A stretch of DNA of 64,000 nucleotides from Actinomycetota bacterium (GTDB lineage: Bacteria; Actinomycetota; Acidimicrobiia; Acidimicrobiales; Ilumatobacteraceae). Shown here piece after piece: positions 37,420 through 46,035 of the stretch; position 1 is the stretch's first letter, and every line of letters begins with the position of its first letter. The stretch lies in NCBI GenBank assembly GCA_030645495.1, contig JAUSLV010000005.1, positions 20,991 to 84,990 on the forward strand, given 5' to 3'. A program made the translations under genes and the position numbers. Under the pieces are notes generated by a model. The model was not told where the DNA came from. It saw only the letters and a list, made by a program, of their open reading frames with translations, and searched no databases.

Positions 37420-37508
37420 CACGGCCTCACAACCCTGGGGGTCGGTGCCCAATGCCCTGACCAGGGCCTCCGCGCAAGGATTTCACACGCTCGACGGTTG
37501 CTCGACGG

Positions 37509-38663
37509 CTAGCGATCGGCGAGTGCCACGTCGTACACCTGCACTGTCGCGTCGGCGATCGCGTCCCAGGTGTACGAGCGGCGCAGTAGGTCGGCGGCGT
37601 TGGCACGCAGGCGCTGGGCGGTGGCCGGTTCGGCGATCACCTGGGCGATGCGGTCGGCCAGTTCGTGGTGGTTGCCAGGTTCGAACAGCAGGCCGGCGTC
37701 GGTGCCGTCCACGATCTCGGCCAGGCCGCCGGTGCGGGCGACGATGGTGGGCGCGCCGGCGGCCATGCCCTCCAGTGCGACGATGCCGAATGGTTCGTAC
37801 AGCGACGGGATCACCACGCACGCAGCGCGTTGCAGCAGCGCGTGCAGTTCGTCGTCGGACACGAATCCGGCGAGCTGAACGATGTCGCTGACACCCTCCA
37901 TGTCGATGTGCGTCTGCAGTTCGGGCAGGTAGCTGCCGCGCCCGGCGATCACGCACCGAACACCCGGCAGGCGATGACGCAGCTCGCCGATCGCACGGGC
38001 GAGCACGTGGAAGCCCTTCTCGTACTGGATGCGCCCCCACGCCACCACCAGTGGTTCGTGTTCCGCAGGTGCTGCGCCGGCAACGTTCCAGCGAGCGGTG
38101 TCGACGCCGTTGGGAACCAGGTGCACCTTCTCGGCGGGCAGCTCGAAGCTGGACACCACCTCGCGAACCATGAAGCGCGAGCAGGCGATCACCTCGCGGG
38201 CCTGGTACGTGAGCCACCACTCGATGGCATTGATCGTGCCCGGCACACCGGGGGGCAGGTGGCCGCCGTGGCGGCCGCGTTCGGTGGCGTGGATGGTGGC
38301 CACCAGCGGCACGCCCAGCAGCGTCTTGAGCGTGTCGCCGGCCCACGCCGTCAGCCAGTCGTGTGCGTGCACCACGTCGGGGTGCCAGTCGCTCAGCTGC
38401 GCCGACAGCTGCACCAGCTGGTGGTTCGCCGAGGCCATCCGTGCCACTAGGTCGTCGTCGGGCAGCCAGGGCAGCGCAGTGTCGGCGCGCAGCACGCGCA
38501 CGCCATCCACCATCGCGTCGGGCGGTACGTCGGGGTGGTGCAGGCTGCACACCACCACCTCGTGGCCGGCTCGTTGCATCGCCCGCGCCAGCCCATCGAC
38601 ATGGGCCGCGATTCCGCCCACCACGAGCGGCGGGTACTCCCACGACAGCATCAACACGCGCAC
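37509..38663 (-). CDS. GT4 family glycosyltransferase, glycogen synthase-like
   Basis: A 384-residue retaining glycosyltransferase of family GT4. The N-terminal Rossmann domain starts VRVLMLSWEYPPLVVGGIA, the form seen in bacterial and archaeal glycogen synthases and in GlgM-type maltose-1-phosphate synthases. The C-terminal nucleotide-sugar domain has EPFGIVALEGMAAGAPT, the E-x7-E motif. Placed between glgP and the divergent glgB, it is probably the glucan synthase of the locus. Donor (ADP- or UDP-glucose) cannot be read from sequence. GTG 38663 is chosen from the family N-terminus. It is divergent to glgB with an 83-base shared promoter region. Confidence 0.85.
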   Translation of the reverse strand: MRVLMLSWEYPPLVVGGIAAHVDGLARAMQRAGHEVVVCSLHHPDVPPDAMVDGVRVLRADTALPWLPDDDLVARMASANHQLVQLSAQLSDWHPDVVHAHDWLTAWAGDTLKTLLGVPLVATIHATERGRHGGHLPPGVPGTINAIEWWLTYQAREVIACSRFMVREVVSSFELPAEKVHLVPNGVDTARWNVAGAAPAEHEPLVVAWGRIQYEKGFHVLARAIGELRHRLPGVRCVIAGRGSYLPELQTHIDMEGVSDIVQLAGFVSDDELHALLQRAACVVIPSLYEPFGIVALEGMAAGAPTIVARTGGLAEIVDGTDAGLLFEPGNHHELADRIAQVIAEPATAQRLRANAADLLRRSYTWDAIADATVQVYDVALADR

Positions 38664-38746
38664 GCAGCGAACGTAGCAGCGCGACCGTTCTGGCCGAAGC
38701 GCAGCGGGTCGCGTCAACCGTAGGCCGGTGCCGTACCATCGGAGAC

Positions 38747-40615
38747 GTGATCCTTTCCGATCTCGACCTGCACCTGTTCAACGAGGGCACGCACCGGCGG
38801 CTGTGGGAGTGCCTCGGCGCGCAACCGCTCGCCGAGGGTGGCGTCCGGTTCGCAGTGTGGGCACCCAACGCCTCCGCGGTGTATGTGCTGGGCGACTGGA
38901 ACGAGTGGGGCGAGGGGTTGCGGCTCGAACCGCAGGCCTCGTCGGGCATCTGGGCCGTGGTGTGCCCCACCGCCCAGCCGGGGCATCGCTACAAATACTC
39001 CGTCGCCGACGCGGCCGGGCAACACACGATGAAGGCCGACCCGATGGCCCAGCAGACCGAGTGCCCACCGTCCACGGCCAGCGTGGTGCCGTGGCCGGTG
39101 CCCTACGAGTGGGGCGACGGCAGCTGGATGAGCGGCCGGTCGCATGCTCCGGGCACGCCACTGCGCATCTACGAGGTGCACCTCGGCTCGTGGCGCTGGG
39201 GTGTCAACGGCTACCGCGAGATGGGTGAGGCGCTCGCCGACCACGTGTGCGCGATGGGCTTCACCCACGTCGAGCTGATGCCGGTCGCCGAGCACCCCTT
39301 CGGTGGCTCGTGGGGTTACCAGGTCACCGGCTACTACGCGGCCACCGCCCGCTTCGGCACACCGCACGACCTGAAGCACATGATCGACACGCTGCATCGC
39401 CGTGGCATCGGCGTGATCGTCGATTGGGTGCCGGCCCACTTCCCCAAGGACGACTGGAGCCTCGCCCACTTCGACGGTACGGCGCTCTACGAACACTCCG
39501 ATCCGCGCCAGGGCGAGCACCCCGACTGGGGCACGCTGGTGTTCAACTACGGCCGCACCGAGGTGCGCAACTTCCTGGTGGCCAACGCGCTGTACTGGCT
39601 GCACGAGTTCCACGTCGATGGCCTGCGCGTCGATGCCGTGGCCAGCATGTTGTACCTCGACTACTCGCGCCCGGTGGGTGGCTGGGTACCGAACCGCGAG
39701 GGCGGCCGCGAGAACCTCGACGCGATCGACTTCCTTCGCGAGCTGAACTCGGTGGTGCAGGTGGAAGCGCCCACAGCGATGATGATCGCCGAGGAGAGCA
39801 CCGCCTGGCCGAAGGTGACGCAACCGGTCGAGCACGGCGGCCTGGGGTTCACCCACAAGTGGAACATGGGCTGGATGAACGACACGCTCGGCTACATGGA
39901 GCACGACGCGGTGCACAAGCGGTGGCACCACCGCGAGCTGTCGTTCGGGCTGCTGTACGCGTTCAGCGAGCGGTTCGTGCTGCCGTTCAGCCACGACGAA
40001 GTGGTGCACGGCAAGGGCAGCCTGTTGTCGAAGATGCCCGGCGACGATTGGCAGCGCTTCGCCAACCTGCGTGCGCTGTACGCCTGGATGTGGGCGCAGC
40101 CCGGCGCGCCGTTGTTGTTCATGGGCGCCGAGATCGCGCCGTTCACCGAATGGAACGAGAGCCAGGGCCTGCCGTGGCACCTGCTGGAGCATGCGCCGCA
40201 CAAGGGTGTGCTCGAGTTGATCATCGAGCTCAACCGGCTCAGCCGCGAATGGCCGGCGCTCTACGAACGCGACCACGAGCCGATGGGGTTCCAATGGCTC
40301 GATGCCGACGACGCCGAGCACTCCATGTACGCCCTGTTGCGCTGGGGCTACGCCGGCGGCAAGGCCGTCGCCTGCATCGCCAACTTCACCCCGGTGCCGC
40401 GCACCGGCTACCGGCTTGGCCTGCCCTGGCCGGGAACGTGGGATGTGCTGCTCGACACCGATTCGCCGGCCTACGGAGGCAGCGGCTTCGGATTCCAGCT
40501 CGAACCCCGCCGCTATGAGGCAACTCCGGATGTGCCGTGGCAAGGCCAGCGCGACTCGATCGTGCTCGACGTGCCGCCGCTCTCGGTGATCTGGTTGGGG
40601 TCGTCACGGCCGTGA
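38747..40615 (+). CDS. glgB: 1,4-alpha-glucan branching enzyme
   Basis: GH13 enzyme that makes alpha-1,6 branches in glycogen, 622 residues. It has an N-terminal CBM48-like domain (GVRFAVWAPNASAVYVLGDWN) and then the catalytic barrel: DWVPAHFPKDDW, the nucleophile Asp in DGLRVDAVASMLY, the acid/base Glu in MMIAEESTAWP, and FSHDEVVHGKGS. It is the short form without the extra N-terminal domain of E. coli GlgB. GTG at 38747 with GGAG nearby. Its stop overlaps azlC. Confidence 0.95.
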   Translation: MILSDLDLHLFNEGTHRRLWECLGAQPLAEGGVRFAVWAPNASAVYVLGDWNEWGEGLRLEPQASSGIWAVVCPTAQPGHRYKYSVADAAGQHTMKADPMAQQTECPPSTASVVPWPVPYEWGDGSWMSGRSHAPGTPLRIYEVHLGSWRWGVNGYREMGEALADHVCAMGFTHVELMPVAEHPFGGSWGYQVTGYYAATARFGTPHDLKHMIDTLHRRGIGVIVDWVPAHFPKDDWSLAHFDGTALYEHSDPRQGEHPDWGTLVFNYGRTEVRNFLVANALYWLHEFHVDGLRVDAVASMLYLDYSRPVGGWVPNREGGRENLDAIDFLRELNSVVQVEAPTAMMIAEESTAWPKVTQPVEHGGLGFTHKWNMGWMNDTLGYMEHDAVHKRWHHRELSFGLLYAFSERFVLPFSHDEVVHGKGSLLSKMPGDDWQRFANLRALYAWMWAQPGAPLLFMGAEIAPFTEWNESQGLPWHLLEHAPHKGVLELIIELNRLSREWPALYERDHEPMGFQWLDADDAEHSMYALLRWGYAGGKAVACIANFTPVPRTGYRLGLPWPGTWDVLLDTDSPAYGGSGFGFQLEPRRYEATPDVPWQGQRDSIVLDVPPLSVIWLGSSRP

Positions 40616-41307
40616 TGGCGTTGTGGCGCGATCCGCGCCTGCGGCCCGTCTTCGCCGCGTGCGTCACCCTCGGCTTCGCCGTGGGGGTGTTCGCCATCTC
40701 GTTCGGCGTCAGCTCGGTGGCCGCGGGTGCCACCGTCGGTCAGACGTGTGCGCTGTCGCTGCTGGTGTTCACCGGGGCGTCGCAGGTGTCGGCTGTCAGC
40801 GTGATCGGCTCGGGCGGTTCGGCCGCGTCGGCGTTCGGCGGGGCCGCGCTGTTGGCCGCCCGCAACGGCGTGTACGGCCTGGCGATGGCGCCGCACCTGA
40901 AGGGCCGCCTGCCCACCCGCCTGATCGCCGCCCAGCTCACCATCGACGAGTCGACGGCGATGGCGGCTGCACAGGACGACGACGCACACAAGAGTGCCGC
41001 CTTCTGGATCACCGGGCTGAGCGTGTACCTGTTCTGGAACGTGGGCACGCTGATCGGTGCACTGCTGGGCACCGCCATCGACCCTTCCACGTACGGCCTC
41101 GACGCTGCGTTTCCCGCGGCGTTCGTGGCGATCCTGTTTCCCCTGTTGCGCGAGCGGCGTCCGGCGCTGGCCGCGCTGCTCGGCGGCGCGATCTGCCTCG
41201 TGCTGATCCCGTTCACCCCGGTGGGCGTGCCGATCCTGTGTGCCGCGCTGGCGATCCTGGTGGGTGTGCCGGCGCCGCCCCTGCAGACGGTGCAGGTGGC
41301 GCGATGA
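40615..41307 (+). CDS. azlC: AzlC family branched-chain amino acid exporter, large subunit
   Basis: A 230-residue membrane protein with about seven helices. The start region has GFAVGVFAISFGVSSVAAG, and the conserved SLLVFTGASQVSAVSVIG and ARNGVYGLAMAPHLKG are the AzlC marks. With AzlD it forms an exporter for branched-chain amino acids or analogues. The ATG at 40615 shares a base with the glgB stop (TGATG), so it may be read from the glgB transcript although unrelated in function. Confidence 0.88.
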   Translation: MALWRDPRLRPVFAACVTLGFAVGVFAISFGVSSVAAGATVGQTCALSLLVFTGASQVSAVSVIGSGGSAASAFGGAALLAARNGVYGLAMAPHLKGRLPTRLIAAQLTIDESTAMAAAQDDDAHKSAAFWITGLSVYLFWNVGTLIGALLGTAIDPSTYGLDAAFPAAFVAILFPLLRERRPALAALLGGAICLVLIPFTPVGVPILCAALAILVGVPAPPLQTVQVAR

Positions 41308-41606
41308 GCTGGAGTTTCGTGTTGCTGTTGTCGGCCACGGCCTACGCGTTCAAGGTGTTGGGCCTGGTGCTGGTGGGCGACCGCACGCTGCCGCCCGTGT
41401 TCGAACGCTGCCTGGCGCTGATCCCCGCGGCGCTGATCGCCGCGATCGTGATGTTGAACACGTTCGCCCACGGCCAGCACCTGCAGATCGATGCCCGCGC
41501 CGCCGGTGTGGGCGCCGCCGTGGTGGCCGCGTGGCGCAAGGCCCCGCTGATCGTGGTGATCGTGATCGGCGCGGCGGTCACCGCGCTGGTGCGCCGGCTC
41601 TCCTGA
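41304..41606 (+). CDS. azlD: AzlD family branched-chain amino acid exporter, small subunit
   Basis: A 100-residue protein with three to four helices: SFVLLLSATAYAFKVLGLV, PAALIAAIVMLNTF and PLIVVIVIGAAVTALVRR. The short size and its ATGA overlap with azlC identify the AzlD partner. Converges on the toxin gene with no gap: the two stop codons adjoin (41604-41606 and 41607-41609). Confidence 0.87.
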   Translation: MSWSFVLLLSATAYAFKVLGLVLVGDRTLPPVFERCLALIPAALIAAIVMLNTFAHGQHLQIDARAAGVGAAVVAAWRKAPLIVVIVIGAAVTALVRRLS

Positions 41607-41933
41607 TCAGCGACAGTCGACGGCTACTTGCAGGGCCGCGCAGAGGTCGGCCATGCGCTGACCACTGAGCGACCCGATGCGGTCGGTGAGCACGGCGACC
41701 GACACGTTCTCCACCGAGTCGAGGTTGGCCGCACATGCCCGCGGCACCGGGTCGGTCGATGGGTCGAGCACTACTTCGCTGGGCAGCCCGCGAATCGTGG
41801 TGGTGCACGGCGCGATCAGGGTGCGGCGCAGGCGCGGGATCGCCGTGTCGCGCGACAACACGACGACAGGTCGGCGGCCGATGTCGGGCAGTTCGCACCA
41901 CCAGACGTCGCCGCGCTGGGGCAGGCTGCTCAT
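41607..41933 (-). CDS. MazF/PemK-type endoribonuclease toxin
   Basis: A 108-residue PemK/MazF-fold toxin. It has [23 protein letters not shown] near the N-terminus (written [10 protein letters not shown] and [11 protein letters not shown]), the [16 protein letters not shown] strand, and a C-terminal [14 protein letters not shown] helix. These residues match MazF ribonucleases that cut mRNA at specific short sites. The start is ATG at 41933. Its start overlaps the stop of the antitoxin gene by four bases (ATGA), a typical TA order with antitoxin first. Confidence 0.88.
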   Translation of the reverse strand: MSSLPQRGDVWWCELPDIGRRPVVVLSRDTAIPRLRRTLIAPCTTTIRGLPSEVVLDPSTDPVPRACAANLDSVENVSVAVLTDRIGSLSGQRMADLCAALQVAVDCR

Positions 41934-42172
41934 CGGTGGGCCGCTACCGCGTCGTGGAACGAGGCCAGGTCGCCCCACGCGTCGGGTTCGTCGATCGGGT
42001 GGGCGTCGTACGCCGCGCGATAGGCGGCATCGATCGCAGTGGCGCGCTCGCGGGCCAACAGTGCAGTGAGCGCATCGTCGATGATCAGCGCATCGGTGGC
42101 GCCTGGGTGCAGGGCGCGGACCCTCGTCAGCAGTTCATGGTCCACCGTCGTGCTGATGCGGGTACGAGCCAT
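41930..42172 (-). CDS. Antitoxin of the MazF-type pair
   Basis: An 80-residue protein. The N-terminus [17 protein letters not shown] looks like a ribbon-helix-helix DNA-binding region, followed by an acidic C-terminal arm ([20 protein letters not shown]) that should wrap the toxin. ATG at 42172 is chosen; a frame further upstream adds only the operator sequence. It lies directly downstream of an inverted repeat that is a good self-regulation site. Confidence 0.82.
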   Translation of the reverse strand: MARTRISTTVDHELLTRVRALHPGATDALIIDDALTALLARERATAIDAAYRAAYDAHPIDEPDAWGDLASFHDAVAAHR

Positions 42173-42197
42173 GGCATGACTATGCCACAATCATGCC
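42173..42197. promoter_or_regulatory. Inverted-repeat operator of the toxin-antitoxin operon
   Basis: GGCATGA (42173-42179) and TCATGCC (42191-42197) form an inverted repeat with 11 bases between. Extra ATGCCA copies lie inside and just after it. It starts at the base next to the antitoxin start codon. RHH antitoxins bind such repeats to repress their own promoter. Confidence 0.65.
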
Positions 42198-42227
42198 ATA
42201 GCCACAACCGCTCAATTGAGGAGTCGG

Positions 42228-42266
42228 ATGGAACCCGCACCGGGCGTCGTGCATCGTTGTGGGTGA
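42228..42266 (+). CDS. 12-codon leader ORF coupled to the sigma factor gene
   Basis: ATG at 42228 follows GAGGAG at 42219-42224 and opens a 12-residue frame (MEPAPGVVHRCG) that ends in TGA at 42264-42266. The sigma factor ATG begins at 42266 (TGATG). The sigma gene itself has no ribosome site of its own. Translation of the short frame could therefore deliver ribosomes to it. Not supported by homology. Confidence 0.4.
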   Translation: MEPAPGVVHRCG

Positions 42267-42757
42267 TGATTCACACGAACGTTCGCACGCTGCGGGTGCC
42301 GACTGGAGACGCCCATGCGCGGTTCGCCACGTTCTACCGGGCCGAGCGCCCGGCGGCGGTGCGGCTGGCGGCATTGCTGACCCAGCGGGTGGCGGCGGAG
42401 GACGTGGTGCAGGAGGCGTTCGCCGGCTTGTACCCGCGATTCGCCGACCTTGACAATCCCGCCGCGTACCTCCGGGTGGCGATTCTCAACGGCTGCCGCC
42501 AGATGCACCGCAGGCGAGCGGTGGAACTCGACCGGCTACCTCGGCTGACGACGCCAGGCGTGTTCGATCCCGAACTCCCGGCGATGGCCGACGCCGTCGC
42601 CGCACTGCCGTACCGGCAGCGAGCGGTGTTGGTGCTGCGCTACTGGCTCGATCTGTCGGAGGACGAGATCGCCGAAGCCCTGGGCTGCCGCCCGGGAACC
42701 GTGAAGTCATTGTCATCCCGCGCCCTCGAGCGCCTCGGAGAGGAAGTGGAGCGATGA
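42266..42757 (+). CDS. ECF-type RNA polymerase sigma factor
   Basis: A 163-residue group 4 sigma factor. Region 2 includes FATFYRAERPAAVRLAALL, QRVAAEDVVQEAFAGLYPRF and AYLRVAILNGCRQMHRRR; region 4 includes LPYRQRAVLVLRYWLDLSED and the HTH IAEALGCRPGTVKSLSSRAL. It is close to the SigE/SigM-like actinobacterial group. ATG 42266 is preferred; GTG 42263 is in frame. The next gene overlaps it by four bases and encodes its probable membrane partner. Confidence 0.92.
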   Translation: MIHTNVRTLRVPTGDAHARFATFYRAERPAAVRLAALLTQRVAAEDVVQEAFAGLYPRFADLDNPAAYLRVAILNGCRQMHRRRAVELDRLPRLTTPGVFDPELPAMADAVAALPYRQRAVLVLRYWLDLSEDEIAEALGCRPGTVKSLSSRALERLGEEVER

Positions 42758-43572
42758 AGTCGACGAACGTCGAAGCTCAAATGCGCGAGTTGTTCACCCG
42801 TCAGGCCGCAGGCGTGCGACCAGGTGAGGCCGAGTGGGCCGACATCCAGGTGGTGTCGTCCGCTTCATTGGCTCGCCGCCGTCCGACGGGAATGCTGCTC
42901 GCGGCGGCTGCGTCGCTGGTGCTGTTGGTCGCGGTCGGCTGGGTGGTCACCCGGTCGGGCACGGGCGATGATCTGGCGGGCGACGGCGGTGGCGAGCTCC
43001 CGGCGATCGACGTGTCGTCGGATTGGGTGCGCCTCACGGCTGACGCACTGGTGGTCGACGTGGGCGGGCAGCACTACACCCCGGCGGGAGCGGCTCTGGA
43101 GATCAACTCCGACGCTGGCAGCCCGACGTACACGACGCTGGAGTTGGTATGGCTCGAACACGGGGTGGAGATGCGGATCAACCTCTACTTCGAGCGGGAT
43201 GTCGCCACCGAGACCTGGAATGTCACCGAGATCCGCGTGCGCGATGGTTTCCCAGCGGAGGCCGCCGACTGGGTCACCAGCACGCCCGGCACGTTCACAC
43301 TGAGCGCCCCGATGGACACCGAGCATCGCGGCGACCTGACACTGCAACTGACCGATGGCAGCCGCCCGGCCACGTTGACGATCACCGGCATGACCTTGCG
43401 ACCGTTCATGACCTTCCTCGTGCATGCGCCCGACAACGGCGACGACACGGTTCCGGCCGTGCAGCCCACTTGGGTGTCGGCGCTGGGCCCGTCCTCCCAA
43501 CCGTCGACCACCAGCGTGGTGACCGGCGTGACGGTTGTCGTCGAGGGCACCACGACCACCACCGTCGGCTGA
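42754..43572 (+). CDS. Putative membrane-anchored anti-sigma or sigma-associated protein
   Basis: A 272-residue protein with about 48 N-terminal cytoplasmic residues (VEAQMRELFTRQAAGVRPGE), a single membrane helix (MLLAAAASLVLLVAVGWVV), and a large external domain. The C-terminus is a Thr-rich tail. The gene overlaps the sigma factor stop (ATGA), and the topology is that of anti-sigma factors. No HxxxCxxC zinc motif is present, so it is not a ZAS-type anti-sigma. Role inferred from position. Confidence 0.6.
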   Translation: MKSTNVEAQMRELFTRQAAGVRPGEAEWADIQVVSSASLARRRPTGMLLAAAASLVLLVAVGWVVTRSGTGDDLAGDGGGELPAIDVSSDWVRLTADALVVDVGGQHYTPAGAALEINSDAGSPTYTTLELVWLEHGVEMRINLYFERDVATETWNVTEIRVRDGFPAEAADWVTSTPGTFTLSAPMDTEHRGDLTLQLTDGSRPATLTITGMTLRPFMTFLVHAPDNGDDTVPAVQPTWVSALGPSSQPSTTSVVTGVTVVVEGTTTTTVG

Positions 43573-43631
43573 TCTGGGCCGCGCGTGCCCGCGGATCGGG
43601 CACGCTCCGTGCCGCCAACCTTGCCCCTGCG

Positions 43632-43680
43632 GTACGAATCGCGCCCACGGGCGCGGTTCGTACGCGTGGTGGGTGGTTTT
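43632..43680. terminator. Terminator between convergent genes
   Basis: A 15-bp stem (GTACGAATCGCGCCC at 43632-43646, partner at 43649-43663) whose single mismatch is a G-U pair in RNA. It has a two-base loop in the DNA (larger in RNA), and a TTTT at 43677-43680 a little downstream. It lies in the 177-base gap between the sigma-associated gene and the convergent SRPBCC gene, which has no other feature. Confidence 0.65.
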
Positions 43681-43749
43681 CTCGCCCGTGGGCGCTGGGG
43701 TGGTCAGCAGCGGGCCACATCGCGCCCAACCGGGGGCGAGGGGCGGGGG

Positions 43750-44196
43750 TCAGGCGGCTTCGACGAGGCGGCGCAGGCCTTTGAGGTTGCGCCGCCAGAT
43801 CGCGGCGAGCACCACCTTGCCGCCGATGAACGCGCCCACGGGCCCGCCCATCCACCACGGGAACACGAGGGTTTCCTCCCACGTGAACCGAGTGCGGCGG
43901 GCCAGATCGATGGGGGTGAGCGTGAAGCGGCCCTCGCCCTTCACCATGCCTGTGTGGCGCACACCCATGGCCTCGTTGGGCACCCACTCGGTGAGTTCCA
44001 TCCGGTCGACCAGCTTGAACGGGCCCACCTTGGTGTCGCACAAGAACTCGGTGCCCACGCCGCGGGTCTGCTCGCCGGTGAAGCGGATGGCGACGGCGTC
44101 GTGCATCCAGTCGATGTGCCGTTCGACGGGTTCGACCACCTGCCAGACGCGTTCGGGTGTGGCGTCGATCTCGATGCCCACGTTGATGCGGGCCAT
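43750..44196 (-). CDS. SRPBCC family (polyketide cyclase/lipid transport-like) protein
   Basis: A 148-residue START/SRPBCC-fold protein. It begins MARINVGIEIDATPERVWQV, the typical first strand and helix, and contains VKGEGRFTLTPID and TRFTWEETLVFPWWMGG. These proteins bind hydrophobic ligands; no catalytic residue is implied. Its start lies five bases after galT, so it is the second gene of that transcript. ATG at 44196. Confidence 0.8.
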   Translation of the reverse strand: MARINVGIEIDATPERVWQVVEPVERHIDWMHDAVAIRFTGEQTRGVGTEFLCDTKVGPFKLVDRMELTEWVPNEAMGVRHTGMVKGEGRFTLTPIDLARRTRFTWEETLVFPWWMGGPVGAFIGGKVVLAAIWRRNLKGLRRLVEAA

Positions 44197-44201
44197 GGCG
44201 A

Positions 44202-45185
44202 TTACGCCTCGACCGACATGCGCCGCAGCTGATCGGCTGCGTACTCGGGCGGCACGATGTTGATCATCACGCCGGTGCCGCGCTCGAAACCGGCGGTGGT
44301 GACCAGTTTCGGGAACAGGTGCACGTGCCAGTGGTACGCGCCGTTGTAGTGGTGCGGTGCCGTGTGGAACACGAGGTTGTAGGCGATGTCGCCGTGGATC
44401 TCGCGCAGCCCGACGAGCGAGTCGCGGATGGCGATGCCCATCGCCTGCAGCGTGTCGTCGCTGCTGTCGGTGAGGTGCAGGTCGTGGCTGCGGGGCATGA
44501 TCAGCAGCTCGTACGGAGTGCCCGCCCAGAACGGACTGATGCACACGGCTTCATCGGTGGCGAACACGATCCGCTTGGCTTCCACCAGCTCGGCCTCGAC
44601 GGTGGCGCAGAGAATGCAGCCGCCCTCGAAGCGGGTGAACGCCCGCTCTTCCTCGATCATCTCGCCCGGCACGAACGGCAGGCCGAGCAGCTGGCCGTGC
44701 GGGTGGGCCAGCGATGCGCCGGCCTCGCGGCCGTGGTTGATGATCACCTGGGTGTAGCGCACGTGGTGCTGCGCGGCGTGCTCTTGCAGGCGGCGCTTCA
44801 GCATCAGCATCACTTCGCCGACTTCCTCGTCGGTGGCGAGATGGATGCCACCTTCGTGGTGCGGGGTGAACACGAACACTTCGTGGATGCCGCTGGCCTC
44901 GGCCTGCACGTGCACCGGGCCGAGGTGATGTACCGCGAACGGCTCGTCGCCGTCGAACGCGGGGTACAGGTTGGGGATCACGCGCATGCGCCAGTGGCCG
45001 CCGGCATCGACGGTTTCCAGTGCGGGCAGCGTGGCTTCCTCGTGGCCCGGGCAGAACGGGCAGGGGCGACCGGGATCGGCCTCGACTTGGGCCATGCGGG
45101 GGGCGAAATCTGTGGGCCGTTCGGCCCGATCGGCAACGATCGTGACCCAGCGACCCGTCAAGGGGTTCAAACGCAGGTGACTCAC
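44202..45185 (-). CDS. galT: Galactose-1-phosphate uridylyltransferase
   Basis: HIT-superfamily enzyme of the Leloir pathway, moving UMP between UDP-glucose and galactose 1-phosphate. The length is 327 residues. The nucleophile is in HPHGQ at 161-165 (His163). Zinc-site residues are in PCPFCPGHEE, and a second HxH is in YHWHVHLFPK. GTG at 45185 gives the normal N-terminus (LRLNPLTGRWVTI). galK and galE are not in the window. Some actinobacterial relatives act on other sugar phosphates, so specificity is a family inference. Confidence 0.92.
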   Translation of the reverse strand: MSHLRLNPLTGRWVTIVADRAERPTDFAPRMAQVEADPGRPCPFCPGHEEATLPALETVDAGGHWRMRVIPNLYPAFDGDEPFAVHHLGPVHVQAEASGIHEVFVFTPHHEGGIHLATDEEVGEVMLMLKRRLQEHAAQHHVRYTQVIINHGREAGASLAHPHGQLLGLPFVPGEMIEEERAFTRFEGGCILCATVEAELVEAKRIVFATDEAVCISPFWAGTPYELLIMPRSHDLHLTDSSDDTLQAMGIAIRDSLVGLREIHGDIAYNLVFHTAPHHYNGAYHWHVHLFPKLVTTAGFERGTGVMINIVPPEYAADQLRRMSVEA

Positions 45186-45238
45186 AGTGAAATCAGCCTA
45201 CGACCTCCGGCCACGCGGAGGGCGGAGGGCGTCCGAAT

Positions 45239-45982
45239 TCACACGCCGTTCGCGAAGCGATACACGCTCACATGGCGTGGGCTGTCGGGGCCGAACATGG
45301 TGCGATCGAAGGATTCCCACCGCTCGGCCAGGGTCAACCCGGCCGCACCGGCCATCGCGTCGAGCTGGGCGGGCGTCGCCCAGCGCACGGCCCAGGGGCG
45401 CAGTCGCACCCCGCCGGCCTCGGTGATGTCGACGTACTGACCCTCGGCGCGTTGGGCGTCGGCGTCGAACGTGCTGACGCTGAGCACCACGCGATCGGCG
45501 GTGACCGAACGAACCGAGACACCGCTGCCGGGGTCGTGGTGCGGATCGGGCACGAACGCCTCGATCACGAACGCGCCGTCGGCTACCAGTCGCTGCGCAG
45601 TTGCGGCGAAGCAGGCCGCCTGGCGCTCGGGCGTCAGCAGGCTGAAGAACGTGTTGTAGGCCACGAACACCAGCCCGAACGGGCCGGCCGGCATGTCGTT
45701 CACCATGTCGCCCAGGTGCGCGTGCACCTGGGCACCGCCTGGCTTGGCGGCGAGTTGTTCCAGCATGCGTGCGCTGGTGTCGAGGCCGTGCACCGCGAGG
45801 CCGGTGGCGGCCAACGGGATCGCCAGCCGCCCCGTGCCGACCCCCAACTCGAGCACCGGCCCGGTGCCGACGATTGCCGCCAGCGTGGCCGTCGTGGCCT
45901 CCACGTCGCTGATGTCGTGGTACCACTCGTCGTACACGTCGGCGAACCCGTCGCCGTAACTGGCATCGTGGTAGCCGCGCAT
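45239..45982 (-). CDS. Class I SAM-dependent methyltransferase
   Basis: A 247-residue methyltransferase of the Methyltransf_11/25 type. The SAM loop is VLELGVGTGRLAIPLA, followed by VHGLDTSARMLEQL (acidic residue for ribose) and the LVFVAYNTFFSL segment. The target is unknown. An FADVYDEWYHDI start is typical of small-molecule methyltransferases. It is monocistronic, 53 bases upstream of galT on the same strand. Confidence 0.9.
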   Translation of the reverse strand: MRGYHDASYGDGFADVYDEWYHDISDVEATTATLAAIVGTGPVLELGVGTGRLAIPLAATGLAVHGLDTSARMLEQLAAKPGGAQVHAHLGDMVNDMPAGPFGLVFVAYNTFFSLLTPERQAACFAATAQRLVADGAFVIEAFVPDPHHDPGSGVSVRSVTADRVVLSVSTFDADAQRAEGQYVDITEAGGVRLRPWAVRWATPAQLDAMAGAAGLTLAERWESFDRTMFGPDSPRHVSVYRFANGV

Positions 45983-46035
45983 CGCACCATCATGACGAGA
46001 CAGACGTGCTGCACCAACGTCCGCCGGCCTCGGCG

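Noticed and set aside
42230..42257. GGAAC ... CGTT as an autoregulated ECF promoter for the sigma gene
   Set aside because: The spacing (19 or 10 bases to the two possible -10 elements) does not fit the usual 16-17, and it would start transcription at or past the start codon.
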